NCBI RefSeq assembly: GCF_046197865.1
Contig: NZ_CP166990.1
Span: 992,001 to 1,056,000 of the forward strand
DNA: 64,000 nt
From: JAHKLT01 sp046197865
GTDB taxonomy: Archaea > Methanobacteriota > Methanobacteria > Methanobacteriales > Methanobacteriaceae
Direction of reading: 5' to 3'
In this document: piece by piece, positions 39,101 through 50,800 of the stretch
Position numbering within the stretch: the first letter of the stretch is position 1
Layout: the number at the start of each line of letters is the position of its first letter
Made by a program: the position numbers and the translations under genes
Notes under the pieces: generated by a model
The model's database searches: none
What the model was told of the DNA's origin: nothing
Seen by the model: only the letters and a program-made list of their open reading frames with translations

Positions 39101-39974
39101 CTGCTTCATTATTATTTAAAATTGAATCACTGATTGTCACAGCATTACCTATATTAAAAATAGCTCCACCTCTATTTGATGCACCTATTTTTGATACATT
39201 ATTATAAGAGAGGGTTGTATTATATATTGAAATGTTGTGACCTTCATTATAAATAGCTCCACCTTCTGATGCATTATTATACATTAATATTGAGTTTATA
39301 ATTTCTAAATTGTTCCCATTATTAAAAATAGCTCCGCCAGAACCATACATCTCAACATAATAATCCATATATGCATTATTATAATAAAATTTTGAATCTA
39401 CAATTCTCCCATAATTTCCAAAAAGACCTAATGCTCCACCAGAAATAGCAACATTACCAATAAAAGTCATGTTGATTAATTGTAAATAGTCACCATTACT
39501 ATAAATTGCACCACCATGGCCCCAGTTTTCATTAATTCCATTAATTAATGTTAAATTTTTAATTGTTACATTATCTGATTCTATTGTAAATATTCTAACT
39601 AAATTTTTTCCATCTATTGTATATCCATTACCTAAAATAGTAATATTATTCCAATTAATTTCAACACCATTAAGAAATGTTGTTTCTTCACCATTTGCAA
39701 GAGTAATATTACCTTCTAAATTAACAGTACCATTTTCTCCTGCATCATTAATAGCTTTTTGTAAGTTAGAAAAATTTCCAGAGGCATTTTGCACTGAATT
39801 TTTAGTGTTTGCTTCTTGAGAAATTTCTTCTATTAAATTATTTTGAAGATTTATATCATTATCTATTACATTATCATCATTGATTATCTCCTCTGCAGAA
39901 ATAATCGATAGAGATAATAATAAAACACTAATAATTAATGCAATAGTAATTAATCTTCTCGTTTTATTAATCAT
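36090..39974 (-). CDS. Adhesin-like protein: beta-helix, three DUF11 modules, one Ig-like domain, C-terminal anchor
   Basis: The 1294-residue protein starts at an ATG with GGGAGAATT just upstream. It has a signal peptide (ITIALIISVLLLSLSIISA), a beta-helix to about 660 with GGAIYN, GGAIFN and GGGIYN turns, and an Ig-like linker (ITDDNGNIIVGQ). Three DUF11 modules begin LNISKSTDVD, LQINKTTNVK and LEASKTTESK. One Ig-like domain (GKPGEEVIIIGTLV) is followed by a Pro/Gly/Thr linker (PTPGPTPGPTPSP) and the anchor with TANPIAILIL and KRRF. Here the usual TGNPI is TANPI. It is closest in plan to the 1576-residue protein, with one DUF11 and one Ig-like module fewer, so unequal recombination between such genes is a plausible source. 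Confidence 0.9.
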   Translation of the reverse strand: MINKTRRLITIALIISVLLLSLSIISAEEIINDDNVIDNDINLQNNLIEEISQEANTKNSVQNASGNFSNLQKAINDAGENGTVNLEGNITLANGEETTFLNGVEINWNNITILGNGYTIDGKNLVRIFTIESDNVTIKNLTLINGINENWGHGGAIYSNGDYLQLINMTFIGNVAISGGALGLFGNYGRIVDSKFYYNNAYMDYYVEMYGSGGAIFNNGNNLEIINSILMYNNASEGGAIYNEGHNISIYNTTLSYNNVSKIGASNRGGAIFNIGNAVTISDSILNNNEAGDGGAIFNYGGNDISNNPGNNFTIDGNTIIANNIAHGDGGGIYNHHGNNFLIYGNNLINNNSAVNGGGIYVYLYFGPQQNRMASSRIEVINNSFTIFGNNTISENTALENGGGIYFSSSIYDGYNYTFLMSGNNTITLNKAENGGGIYYINNVRENGILNLTITGSNNISKNNASYGGGALYYSYENNRDGIINVLINGSNNIDYNNAYDFAGGIYNNGYRNILINGSNSISYNNASEGGAIINDGGFIFIIGSNTINNNFADYGGAIINGYGMMFLNGTTLNNNIANNLGGAIANYGFEGNTPGIFSRMVIINSTFINNNAINGSAIYNSPESLIVILNSSFNGSSYLIFNDEEYDEHYGAYNGYLYLKNNTMRSDSVEKIYNLGFILSETHAIFLDNATRIVEVGSVVKIYGQITDDNGNIIVGQNLTFNLTGPNGVNIIADISDFENGHYYLGQSLIIGDVGQYKVEGYYDWADLDYQYNDYGILNSVEYLLNISKSTDVDSVNIGELIYYNVTITNDGSENATNVTVREYLPNSLSYYNYIGDNWNYNNLTGLWTYALNLAPGETIILTLIFIVNENALNSINNTVNITSDQYPFGRNATSNNTNLTFVNLQINKTTNVKIANVGDIISYTISIANNGLDNATGVVLSDYIPDGLTYVGFEGSGWNYTNGIWYYNNTLATGDIAEITLFFLITSQANRVFNNTANIASNETPRGKNATSNNTNVTFVELEASKTTESKIVTIGELIEYLITITNIGLDDATNIIVTDYIPEGLTYVDFDGDGWSYTNGKWIYNGTLSGNDTVILTLIFKVNEKAFNKTFNNTVNIASNEIPNGINVTSNNTDVTSVDTKITVNDVTGKPGEEVIIIGTLVTDNGDYINGEVILTLPDGSKVTVDVINGEFEYPWTIPEDFKEGTYSIFAEFLGNELYNPSNGTGVLTVIVDPTPGPTPGPTPSPINNDKDIVDAKTLNTSNMQKTANPIAILILALIISLIILPLKRRF

Positions 39975-40294
39975 ATTAATTCTCCCATATTAAAATTTTA
40001 AACCACATTTTTTTTAAAAAATCTATTAATAGTTGATTTAAAACACATCTATTAAAGAAAGAATCATATTTAATTATTTATATAATTAAAAAAATTTTAT
40101 TATATACTTAAAAAAATAATTTTCACTTGAAATTATTTTTAAATTAAATATAATTTTAATTTTCAACCACTAATATAAAATATTATATACTTTTAATTAT
40201 ATATCATTAACGATTTTTCAAAATAAAACAAAATTATTCATATTAAGTTTAAAATTATAAAAAATATAGGAAAATTTTTAATTAATAAACATTT
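39975..40294. other. Upstream region of the 1294-residue adhesin gene, to the insertion sequence
   Basis: 320 AT-rich bases. The minus-strand motif GTGGTT (40006-40001) lies 27 bases before the start codon, as in related genes. The far end is the 8-bp target copy AAACATTT (40287-40294) of the insertion sequence, so that element entered about 320 bases upstream of the gene, beyond the likely core promoter. No other structure is visible. Confidence 0.45.
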
Positions 40295-41549
40295 TAGGGG
40301 TCTATTTTTTTTATGATTCTGAAAGAGTTTGTAGGTCTGTTTTTTTGTTATAACCGATTGTTGTAATTAGTCCTGCTAAAAATACTCCTAAGATTGTGAT
40401 TTTTTTCACTGATTTTGGTGTATATTTGTTTATTTTCTTTAAATGTAATCCTTGTTTGCATAATTTAAAAAAATCTTCGATTTTTCCTCTTATTGGTTTA
40501 TATTGTTTCCATTTTTTGATTAATTGGATTAATTTTTTGGCATTGTTTTTGTAAGACTTTTTGAGCTTTTTTGTGTCTTTATTTTTTGAATAGATGTCTA
40601 ATGGATAGGATAATAACCCTTCTAATTTTTCTATTTTAATGTTTCCTTTTGGAAAAATGAAAGGGACAATGTTGTACTTTGCAATTCCATGAATATAATT
40701 ATTGTAGCTGTAATATCCTTTATCAAATATTATTGTATCTTCTTTTTTTAATAAACGTCTTCTTTTTAGTTCTTGTAATATTTCATCAAATATTTTTGTA
40801 TCGTGTTTTGCTCCAGAATGTATTAAAATAGCAACAGGTATTGCAGATTCATATTCTATCACTACTGTTGCTTTAAATCCAATATAAAAACCTTGCGAGC
40901 TTGAATAACTCCATTTCAGATCAAGTGATTTTAAATGTTCTTTACTTCTTTTTTTTCTTTTAACATTAAAATTTAAGTCTACGGGAGTTGCATCAATAAT
41001 ATAAGTCATTTTTCTATTTCTACGATGTAATTTAAATGTTTTTAATATCCTATTTGTAATTTCAAGAATTTGATCCTCAGAAATTTTTCCAAAAAAGTTA
41101 TAAATCTGACTTGTTTTAGGAACACTACTAATATTAAAGAATTGTCTGAGTTCTAAACTATTATTTAAATCATTAACAATGAAATTAATATCTAAATCAA
41201 AAAATAAACCTGTAAAAATAATTTTTAAACATAAAATGAACAAATTAATGTTTTTAATACCATATGAAGCCATTATTTTCTGACTATTTGTGCAATCGAT
41301 AATTTTAAATATTTTATCTAATAAAATATAATTTGGGTCGTTCTTTACATAATTAAGGTGATGTTTCATTATAATCGCCAATTATACTTTGTAACTCATC
41401 TTATATATAATTATGGACTGAACAACCCTTTAAACTAATTTTAAAAAATTATAAAAATGTATTTTTAAAATACAAACAGAAAATACATAAATACTGATAA
41501 AAATAAGAACACAAAATCATTTAATTTTAATTAAAAAAATAGATGGCTA
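40295..41549 (-). mobile_element. Complete insertion sequence with 8-bp target duplication (family A, copy 1)
   Basis: Both ends abut a direct repeat AAACATTT (40287-40294 and 41550-41557). The termini TAGGGGTCTA and TAGATGGCTA are imperfect inverted repeats (7 of 10 positions), and poly-T/poly-A runs follow inward on both sides. The 1255-bp element contains one transposase gene and about 180 non-coding bases ahead of it. It is related to the element at 54947-56354 by transposase sequence, terminal TAGGG and 8-bp duplication. Confidence 0.85.
40311..41369 (-). CDS. DDE transposase of the IS4/IS5-like group
   Basis: From the ATG at 41369 the protein has 352 residues; a TTG four codons upstream is also in frame. 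In the longer numbering the catalytic residues are D130 in TYIIDATPV, D220 in TIIFDKGYYSY and E302 in IRGKIEDFF, with the YREK-like final helix. The frame is intact, so the element could be mobile. It shares the same motif order with the transposase at 54954-56174, especially PVSILIH/PVAILIH, HDxKxFxxILxELKRRR and YKPIRGKIEDFFK, but is clearly diverged, so they are two members of one family and not copies of one recent event. Confidence 0.88.
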   Translation of the reverse strand: MKHHLNYVKNDPNYILLDKIFKIIDCTNSQKIMASYGIKNINLFILCLKIIFTGLFFDLDINFIVNDLNNSLELRQFFNISSVPKTSQIYNFFGKISEDQILEITNRILKTFKLHRRNRKMTYIIDATPVDLNFNVKRKKRSKEHLKSLDLKWSYSSSQGFYIGFKATVVIEYESAIPVAILIHSGAKHDTKIFDEILQELKRRRLLKKEDTIIFDKGYYSYNNYIHGIAKYNIVPFIFPKGNIKIEKLEGLLSYPLDIYSKNKDTKKLKKSYKNNAKKLIQLIKKWKQYKPIRGKIEDFFKLCKQGLHLKKINKYTPKSVKKITILGVFLAGLITTIGYNKKTDLQTLSES

Positions 41550-41852
41550 AAACATTTATATGAAAAAACACAACAAGATTGTTTTTAATTAAAAAAACTA
41601 AATTTAATCATTTAAATTCATTTTAAAAACAAATAAATAAATTTCACATAATAAAACAAATTCTTTTTAAAACTAAGAAAATTTAATAAAAATTACTATT
41701 AATTAAAATAAAAAATCAGTTAATTAAACAACAACTTATCATATTAACATTAAACATAAAATAAGAATTTTTTCATTTAAAAAAATTCAAAGACAAAAAT
41801 TATAAAAATGATTCAGCCTATCCCACACTAAGTAATTTAAAAAAGAAAAAAT
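41550..41852. repeat. Intergenic region with 3'-flank repeat, copy 2
   Basis: The first bases are the right target copy of the insertion sequence. From about 41680 to 41852 the sequence matches the 3' flank of the 1294-residue adhesin gene (35910-36078) with scattered differences. The remaining 120 bases are AT-rich without visible content. Confidence 0.8.
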
Positions 41853-41876
41853 AAGAAGATTAATTAAAATCTTCTT
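41853..41876 (-). terminator. Hairpin enclosing the stop codon of the 3216-residue adhesin gene
   Basis: AAGAAGATT/AATCTTCTT stem with the TAA in the loop, followed on the minus strand by ATTTTTTCTTTTTT. Confidence 0.68.
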
Positions 41877-44800
41877 TTTAAAGGTAATAAAACTAAAGCA
41901 GAAATCAAAACTAATAATAAAATAGCTATAGGATTTCCAGTTTTTTGCATATTACCTTCATCAATTAAGTTTTCACCATCTGTAGGTTTTGGACTAGGTC
42001 CAGGTGTTGGTCCAGGTGTTGGATCGACTATTACAGTTATAGTACCAGTAGCATTAGAAGATAAGTAGAAATCATCTCCAATAAATTCTGCAAATACAGG
42101 ATAGCTACCAGCTTTAAATGATTTAGGAATCATCCAAAGATATTCAAATACACCATCAATAACCTCAACAATAACTACAGTTCCATCAGGTAAAATTAAA
42201 CTAACATTACCAGTTAATGGATTACCTCGCTCATCATGAACAGTTCCAGTAATTAATACAATTTCACCTGGTTTACCTTCTGCATCACTAACAGTAGTGA
42301 CAGTAGATAATTTAAGAACATCAGCAATACCAGTAGCATCAGATGATTCATAAGTATCATCACCATTAAATACTACTTCAACATCATAAGTTCCAGGTTT
42401 AAAATCATCAGGAATAGTCCAATTATAACTATATTCACCATCAGTAACATTAACAGTAACATTTGAACCATCAGGTAAAGTAATAATTACAGTACCATTT
42501 AATGGATTGTCAAATTCATCTGTAACTGTTCCATTAATAGTTACATTATCACCAGGTTTACCAGTAACATTATTTACTGTTGTAATAGTTTCAATTTTAC
42601 TTACATTAGTATTATTACTAGTTGCATTTGATCCAGTTGGAGTTTCATTACTTGCTACATTTACAGTATTATTTAACACACCAGATGCATTAGAATTAAC
42701 AGTGAAGAATAATACAATTTCAATCATTTCTCCAACATATAATGTATTTGCATAATACCATTTACCAGTAGTTTTATTGTAAGTCCAATTATCACCAACA
42801 AAGTCCACATAAGTTAATCCTTCAGGTATGAAATCAGTTAAAACAACTTCGGTTGCATCATCAAAACCAATATTATAAATAGATATTGTGTAATTGATCA
42901 TATCGCCGATTTTAACTGCTTCTAAACTTGGAATTTTAGTAATGTCAAAGATAACACCAGTAATATTAATATCATCACTAGTATTAGTATGACCACCAGG
43001 AGTTTCATTAGTTTTAATAGTAACACTATTATTTAAGAATCCTGTTGCATTAGCATTAACTCTAAAGAATAAAACAATACTAACACTTTCATTAATACCT
43101 AAAGATCCATTATAAGTCCAAATACCAGTAGCATTATTATAATCCCATTCATCACCTAAATAGCTAACATAAGTTAAGCCTGCAGGAATATGATCAAATA
43201 TAGTAACAGTATTTGCAATACTTGTACCTACATTTGTAACAGTAACAGTATAGTTAATCATTTCATTAACATTAACTTTTGTAACATTAGTATTTTTAAT
43301 AATAGCTAAGCTAACATTTGTAATTGTAGTATTATTACTAGATGCATTTTTACCATCAGGAGTTTGATTACTTGTAACATTAACAGTATTATTGATAAAG
43401 GTAGTTGCATTAGTATTTACTCTAAATATTAAAATTAACTCAACAGTTTCACCAGCATTTAAAACATTATTATAAATCCAAGTACCTGTAAGATTATTAT
43501 AAGTCCAATCACCAACAAATCCAACACAATCTAAAGTGTTTGGAATATAATCAATTACAGTAACATTAGTAGCATTATCATTACCAATATTAGTAATAAC
43601 TATTGTATAGTTTATAATTTCTCCAATATTAACAGAATTAGCTCCAGGAGTTTTAGTAATAGTTAAATTAACATTTAAAATATTAGTATCATTACTTGTA
43701 GTATTAGTTCCATTAGGAGTCTCAGTTGTAGTGACATTTACAGTATTATTAACAATACCTTGTTTTTCACCATTAACTAAGAATACTAAAATTAAACTAA
43801 CACTTTCACCTGCAGATAAGTTTCCATCATATTTCCAAATACTAGATCCAGCAATATGAGTCCAATTAAGATAATTAGTTTCATTTAATGTAAGACCTTC
43901 TGGGAAGAAATCTTCAATAGTAATATTAGTTGCATCAATATTTCCTAAATTAGTAATAGTAATATTATAACTAATATAATCTCCAAAACGAGCTGTAGTA
44001 GTATTTACAGATTTTGTAGTATTAATAATAACTCCATAAATTGTAGTATTATCACTTGTAGTGTTTCTACCATCTGGAGTTTGATTAGTGGTAACATTTA
44101 CTGTATTATTAATAATTCCAACCTTTTCATCATTTACTTTAAAGTAAACAATTAAAGTTGTGCTTTGATTAATAGCTAATGTTCCATTAAATGTCCAAGA
44201 CCCATCTTCATTATCTATCCATTCATCACCTAAATAGTCTAAATAAGTTAAACCAGTCGGGAAATAATCTTTTAAAGTTATATTAGTTGAATTTGCATTA
44301 CCAGTGTTTTTAATAGTAATATTGTAAGCTATTAAATCACCAAATACTGCTGAACTAGTATTAACTTTTTTACTTACATTTAAGTATTCACCAGTAATTG
44401 TAGTGTTTTCACTTGTAGTATTATTACCTTCAGGAGTTTGTTGAGTAGTTACATTTACTGTATTATTGATATTTCCAATAACATCTCCATTTACACGGAA
44501 AACTAAAGTTAAAACGATTGTTTGATTAGAACGTAAAGATCCTCTATAAGTCCAAGTTGCAACATCATCAAATTCAACATTCCAACCATGAACAGTATGA
44601 TTAATTAAATCTAAACCTTCAGGAAGATATTCCATAATAACAATATTACTAGCAGTTATAGAACCAATGTTTTTAACATAAACTTTATATTCAATATAAT
44701 CACCAATTACAGCTTCAGTTACATTAACTTCTTTAGCATATGATAAAGTTACAGTTTTAATAGAAGTATTTTCACTTGTAGTATTATTACCATCAGGAGT

Positions 44801-47800
44801 CTGATCTGAAGTAATATTTACAGTATTATTAATATCTTCTTCAACTAAACTAGTTACTTTAAATATTAAAGTTAAATTAATGATTTCATCTTTAGCAAGT
44901 GATCTAGTATATGTCCAAGTTCCATCTTGATTATCACTCCAATAATCATCATCAGCAACTTCAACAAATGTTAAACCATTAGGAACATATTCAATAATAG
45001 TAACATTAGTTGCAGAAGAATTACCAGTATTTTTAATATTAACAGTATATGAAATCAAATCATTAAGACGAGCTTCAGTCATATTAACAGTTTTATTAAT
45101 TTCTAAAACAACACTGGTTAAATTGACATCCTCAGAATCATTTTTACCATTAGGAGTTTCATTACTTTTAACTGTAGCTATATTAGTAACATTAGTAGTA
45201 ACATTACCAACTACTTTAAATATTAAAATTAAAGAAGCAGATTCCCCTTGTTTTAAAGTACCAATATATTCCCATACATTAGTATCTCCAACACGTTGCC
45301 AATTAGGATTATTCATTAAATCAGTTTGAAGTTTTAAACCATCAGGTAAAGAATCAGAAACTCTAATTAAAGTAGCTTCTTGAGAACCAGTATTAGTAAT
45401 AGTGATATTATAACTAACTAATTCGCCAACATTAGCTGTTGTAACATTAGCTATTTTAGTAATATCAAAAGATACATTAGTTAAAATAGTGTTCTCACTT
45501 GTAGCATTTTTACCTTCAGGAGTTTCATCACTTGTAGTATTAACAGTGTTATTTATAGAACCTGTTTGTTTACCATTAACAGTGAATTTTAAAACTAAAG
45601 TAGCTATTCCATCATATGCAGATAAATCACCATATGTGAATGTATCAATGCCATTAAAAATCCAACCTTGAGCAATCCAATGATCATCATTAATGAAATC
45701 TAAACCTTCTGGGAAGTATTCTATAATTTTAACATTATGTGCATCAGTAGAACCAATATTAGTAACAGTTATAGTATATTCAATAACATCTCCAACAGCA
45801 GCTACCTTAGTTGTAGTAGTTTTTATAACATCCAATGTAACATTTTCAATGAAAGTATTATCACTTGTAGTATTAGTTCCATTAGGAGTTTCAGTAGTAG
45901 TTACATTTACAGTATTATTTAAAATACCTGATGTTTTACCATTAACTAAAAATTCTAATTGTAAAAGAACAGTTTGCCCTGGAGTTATATTTCCAAGATA
46001 AGTCCAAGTTCCATCATTATTATAATTCCAAAGACCATAATTATCAGTTTTTCTATCTAAACCTTCAGGAATATAATCTTTAACAATTACATTTGTAGCA
46101 TTTATATTACCATTATTAGTAATAGTAATATTATAATGGATTGTATCTCCTTCTTTAGCATTAGTAGCATTAACTTTTTTACTAGTAGTTAAATTAACAC
46201 CATAAAGGAGAGTATTATTTGTTGTATCATTTTTTTCTTGCCATGTTGCAGTATTAGTAATATTTCCAAAATAGTTACCATTAACTCTGAAAACAACTAT
46301 GAGACTTATAGATTCTCCAGGAGACATTCCATAATTATAATAAAAGGTATATGAATTCCCAACGCTACGCCAACTATCCCAGCTACAGCTATCAAAAGTT
46401 AATCCAGAATGAATAATATCATATACTGCTTGTGAATATCCAAGATATTCTGGGCCTAAATTAGTAATAGTAATATTATATTTAATTAAATCTCCAATTG
46501 TAGCATTTGTTGCATTAACCGTTTTTGTAATGTTAAAAAATTCTTTATATATGGTTGTATTTATACTAGTTACATTATATTCTTCAGAAACTTCATCATG
46601 AATTATATTTAAAGTATTATTAATAATTTTAGTATTATTATTTCCTACAAAATTTGCATTAACAATCATATGAAAAGTAAATGTTCCATTTTGACCAGAT
46701 TTTAATAAAGGAATACGTATAATATAACCACTGTATGGATGTGAACCAATAGTTTGAGACGAATAGTCGAAATTATTTGTTCCTTGAATAAAGTAACAAG
46801 ATAATTCTCCAGGGAAATAATCAGATATAACAATATTTGTTAAATCATCATTACCACTATTTTCAATATAAACTGTATAAACCATAGTTCCTCCATTTAA
46901 TACATAATAATCTGTTGTAGTTTTTGTAATAGTTAAATTTACTAAAACAACTGAAGTGTCATTACTTTTATTAGTAGTTCCATTAGGAGTTTGATCAGTA
47001 GTTACATTAACTTCATTATTCACAGTTCCAAAGAAATCATCATCTAATTTATAAACAAGAGTTAAATTAACACTTTCACCCACTTCTAAAATTGGAGCAT
47101 AAGTCCATTTAGTATTAGAAACTTTTGTCCAACCTGCTTCAAATGTATTTGAAGTTAAAACAGCATTCCCAGGACCATAATCATAAACAGTAACACCAGT
47201 TGCATTTCCATTTCCAATATTAGTAATTGTAATAGTATAGGTAATAGAATCTCCCATATATACTCTAGTATCATTAACTAATTTAATAACTTCTAAATCA
47301 ACATAAGTTACATTAGTATTATCACTAGTAGTATTATTGCCTTCAGGAGTTTGATTAGTTGTTGTATTAATAGTATTATTAACAACAGGAACATTTCCAA
47401 CTATTCTAAATACTAAAATCAAAGAAGCATTTTTTGTTGATTCTAAATTTTCTTTTAATAACCATACACCATTACCAAGATATTTCCAATCATCATAACT
47501 ACTTTTACCTAAATCTAATTCTAAAAATTCATTTAAATATTCTCTAACATATACTTCTGTAGCATTTGTAGTTCCTACATTAGTAACAGTTATGGTATAA
47601 TTAATTAAATCTCCTTTATTAGCACTAGTTTGATTAACTTTTTTAGTAACTTCTAAAGAAACATTTGTTAAAGTGGTATTTTCACTAGTAGCATTAGTAC
47701 CATTTACAGTTTCATTATCAAATACTGTTACAGTATTATTAATAACACCAAGATAAGATCCATCAACTTCAAAGATAAATTGTAAAATACTTTCTTCATT

Positions 47801-50800
47801 AGGATTTAAATGTTTATTAAAAGTCCATGTAATATTATCAAGAGTTGTCCAATCAGTAGAGGCAATAACATCAACAAGTTTTAAACCTGGAGGGAAATTA
47901 TCAGTTATTTTAATATCTGAAACATTTGTAGTACCATTATTACGAATATCAATAATATAAGAAATTAAATCTCCAACTTGTGCTTGACTAACATTAACAG
48001 TTTTATTAATTAATAAAGGATTAGTAATTTGAACAGAAACATTAGTTTTATTTGAAGTAAGATTAGCTGCAATAGTAGCTATATTTAAAATACTACCAGT
48101 AACATTACCTATTACTTCATATCTGACTTTGATTGTAGAAGAAGTAGCTAATTCATTCAATGTCCAAACAGTTTTTCCACTAGTAGCATTTATTGTCCAT
48201 GAACCATGATCTGAACCTAGGAATTTTAATCCATTTGGAGTTTCATCTGTTAAAACTAATTCTGTTAATGCTGTTTGTCCAGTACTAGTAACAGTTATAG
48301 TATATTCAATAATATCTCCTATTTTTGCATGAGTGACATTAGCTGTTTTTGTAATAGTAACATCAGGTACTAAATCATCATCAGAAATAGTAACTGGTGC
48401 ATTTGCTTGAAGATTTGAGTCAAATAAATCTTCATATCCTGCTCTAACTAGATTAGACCCACCATTTTTGGTTAATGCTTTAAAGTTCACAATAAAAGAA
48501 ACAGTTTGTCCTGGAGAAATAAATCCTTCATATGTCCAATAATCTTCTCTAACATCATTCCAAGCATTATCACCAAGATTGTTCCATCCTAAATACTCAA
48601 TGTCATTAGAATTAGGGAAATATTCTTGAACCCATAATCCAGTAATATTATCATTACCAGTGTTTGTAAAAGATATTGTAAATGAAAATTCTTCTCCTTG
48701 TTTAATTTTTTCTTCATTTAAAGTTTTATTAAGTTGTGCAGTTTTAATTGAAATATATGATTGATTGCTTGTAGCATTTTTACTTTCAGTAATATCATCA
48801 GCATCAATATTTACTTTATTCTCTACATAAAAGTCTAAACCGACTTGATCTGTATTAATTTTAAAGGTTAAAGTCAATGTAGCATTTCGACCAGAAGCTA
48901 ATGTACCTTTATAAGTCCAAGTATTTAAAACAGCATCATAATCCCATAATGAAGAATCTCCAGTATAATCTATAATTAATTGTTTTGGAATATAATCAGT
49001 AATTACAATATTACTAGCGGATGATAATCCAGTATTAGTAACTGTTATAGTGTAAGTTAAAGTTTCATTTAAAAGAACCTTAAATTTATCAACAGATTTA
49101 GTAATATCTAATTGAACATCAATTAATTCAGTTGAATTACTTAAATCAGAAACTTCATCAGATACTTCTGAACTTCCAGCATATGCAGTATTAATTGCAT
49201 TTTCTATTGAAGTTCCATCAACTAAACAAACAATAGTTAAAGTGGCTGGTGTTTCAGGAGTTAAATCTCCAATCAATTCCCACCTATCATTATCTACTCG
49301 ATTCCATTTATCATTATTATGACTAGAATATGTTAATCCATTAGGTAATACATCATTAATATAAACATTTTTAGCATCACTAGATCCAGTATTTGTAACT
49401 GTAATTGTATAAGTTACATAATCACCAGTTTTTGCTGAGTCTACATCAACAGTCTTACTAATAGTTAAAGAAACATTAGTTAATTCAGTTGAATCACTGG
49501 TAGCATTTGTATCTTTACTTTCATCACTTGTTACATCAATATAATTTTCAACTGATCCTGTGAATTTACCATTTACTTTATAAATAAGTTTTAGTTGAAC
49601 ATCATCTCCTTCAGCTAATGAACCAGAATAAATCCAATTATTACCTTCTTTAGTCCATCCACTTACACTTTGAGTTATTAATTCTAATCCTATAATATCA
49701 TATTCTGAAACAACAATATTACTTGCAGCCCCATTACCATTATTTGTAATAGTAATTGTATAAGTAATTTCATCACCAACATTAGCTGTATTTACATCAA
49801 CATCTTTTGTAACATCTAAAATAGCTGTTGTAATAAGTACATCATCACTTGTAGCATTTACTTCATAAGATATTTCATCACTTCCAGCATATGCAGTATT
49901 TGATACCTCATCAGCAACTGCACCATTAGCTTTTAAAACTAATGTTAAAACAGCATCTGCACCACCAGCTAAAATATCATTAAAAGTCCAAAGAGAAATG
50001 CCATCATAATCCCATTCAGCATCATTATGGCTATCATAAGTAAAACCATCAGGAATTACATCTCTAATATAAACACCATTAGCACCAGTTGAACCAGAAT
50101 TACTAACAGTTATTGTATATGTTACAGTTTCACCAATATTTACTGAATTTACATCAGAAGTTTTAGTTATTTCTAATGTAACATTGGTTAAATCTGTGTT
50201 TTCACTTGAATTACTTGTATCTGCAATAGTTTGATTATTACTAACACTTACTTCATTGCTTACCTCACCAGTAGCTTTACCATTCACTTTAAAAGTAATA
50301 GTTAAAGTAGTAGTTCCTTTAGAAGCAAGTTCATTTGCATAAGTCCATAAAACACCATCAGGTGTTGAAGACCAACCATTGCCTGATCCACCAATAAAAT
50401 CTAATCCATTAGGAATAATTTCATTTAATGTAATACCAGATGCAGATGTTGAACCATCATTTGTAATAGTAATCGTATATGTAATTTCATCACCAATATT
50501 TGCTGATTTAACATCAGTTGTTTTTATAACTATTATATTAACATCAGTTATATCAACAACATTACTATCAGTGATTACACCTTCTGTAAATTCATTACTT
50601 GTAACATTAGCATTATTAACTATATTTCCTACTGCATTTCCATCTACCAAACAATATATTGTTAAGTTTACAGATTCACCAGCAGCTAAATCATCATCTA
50701 AATTATAATAATTTCCATCTTTAGTCCATTTATCAGCAAGATGATTAACATAATCTAATCCTGTAGGAAGCAAATCATAAACACTAACACCTGTTGCTGT

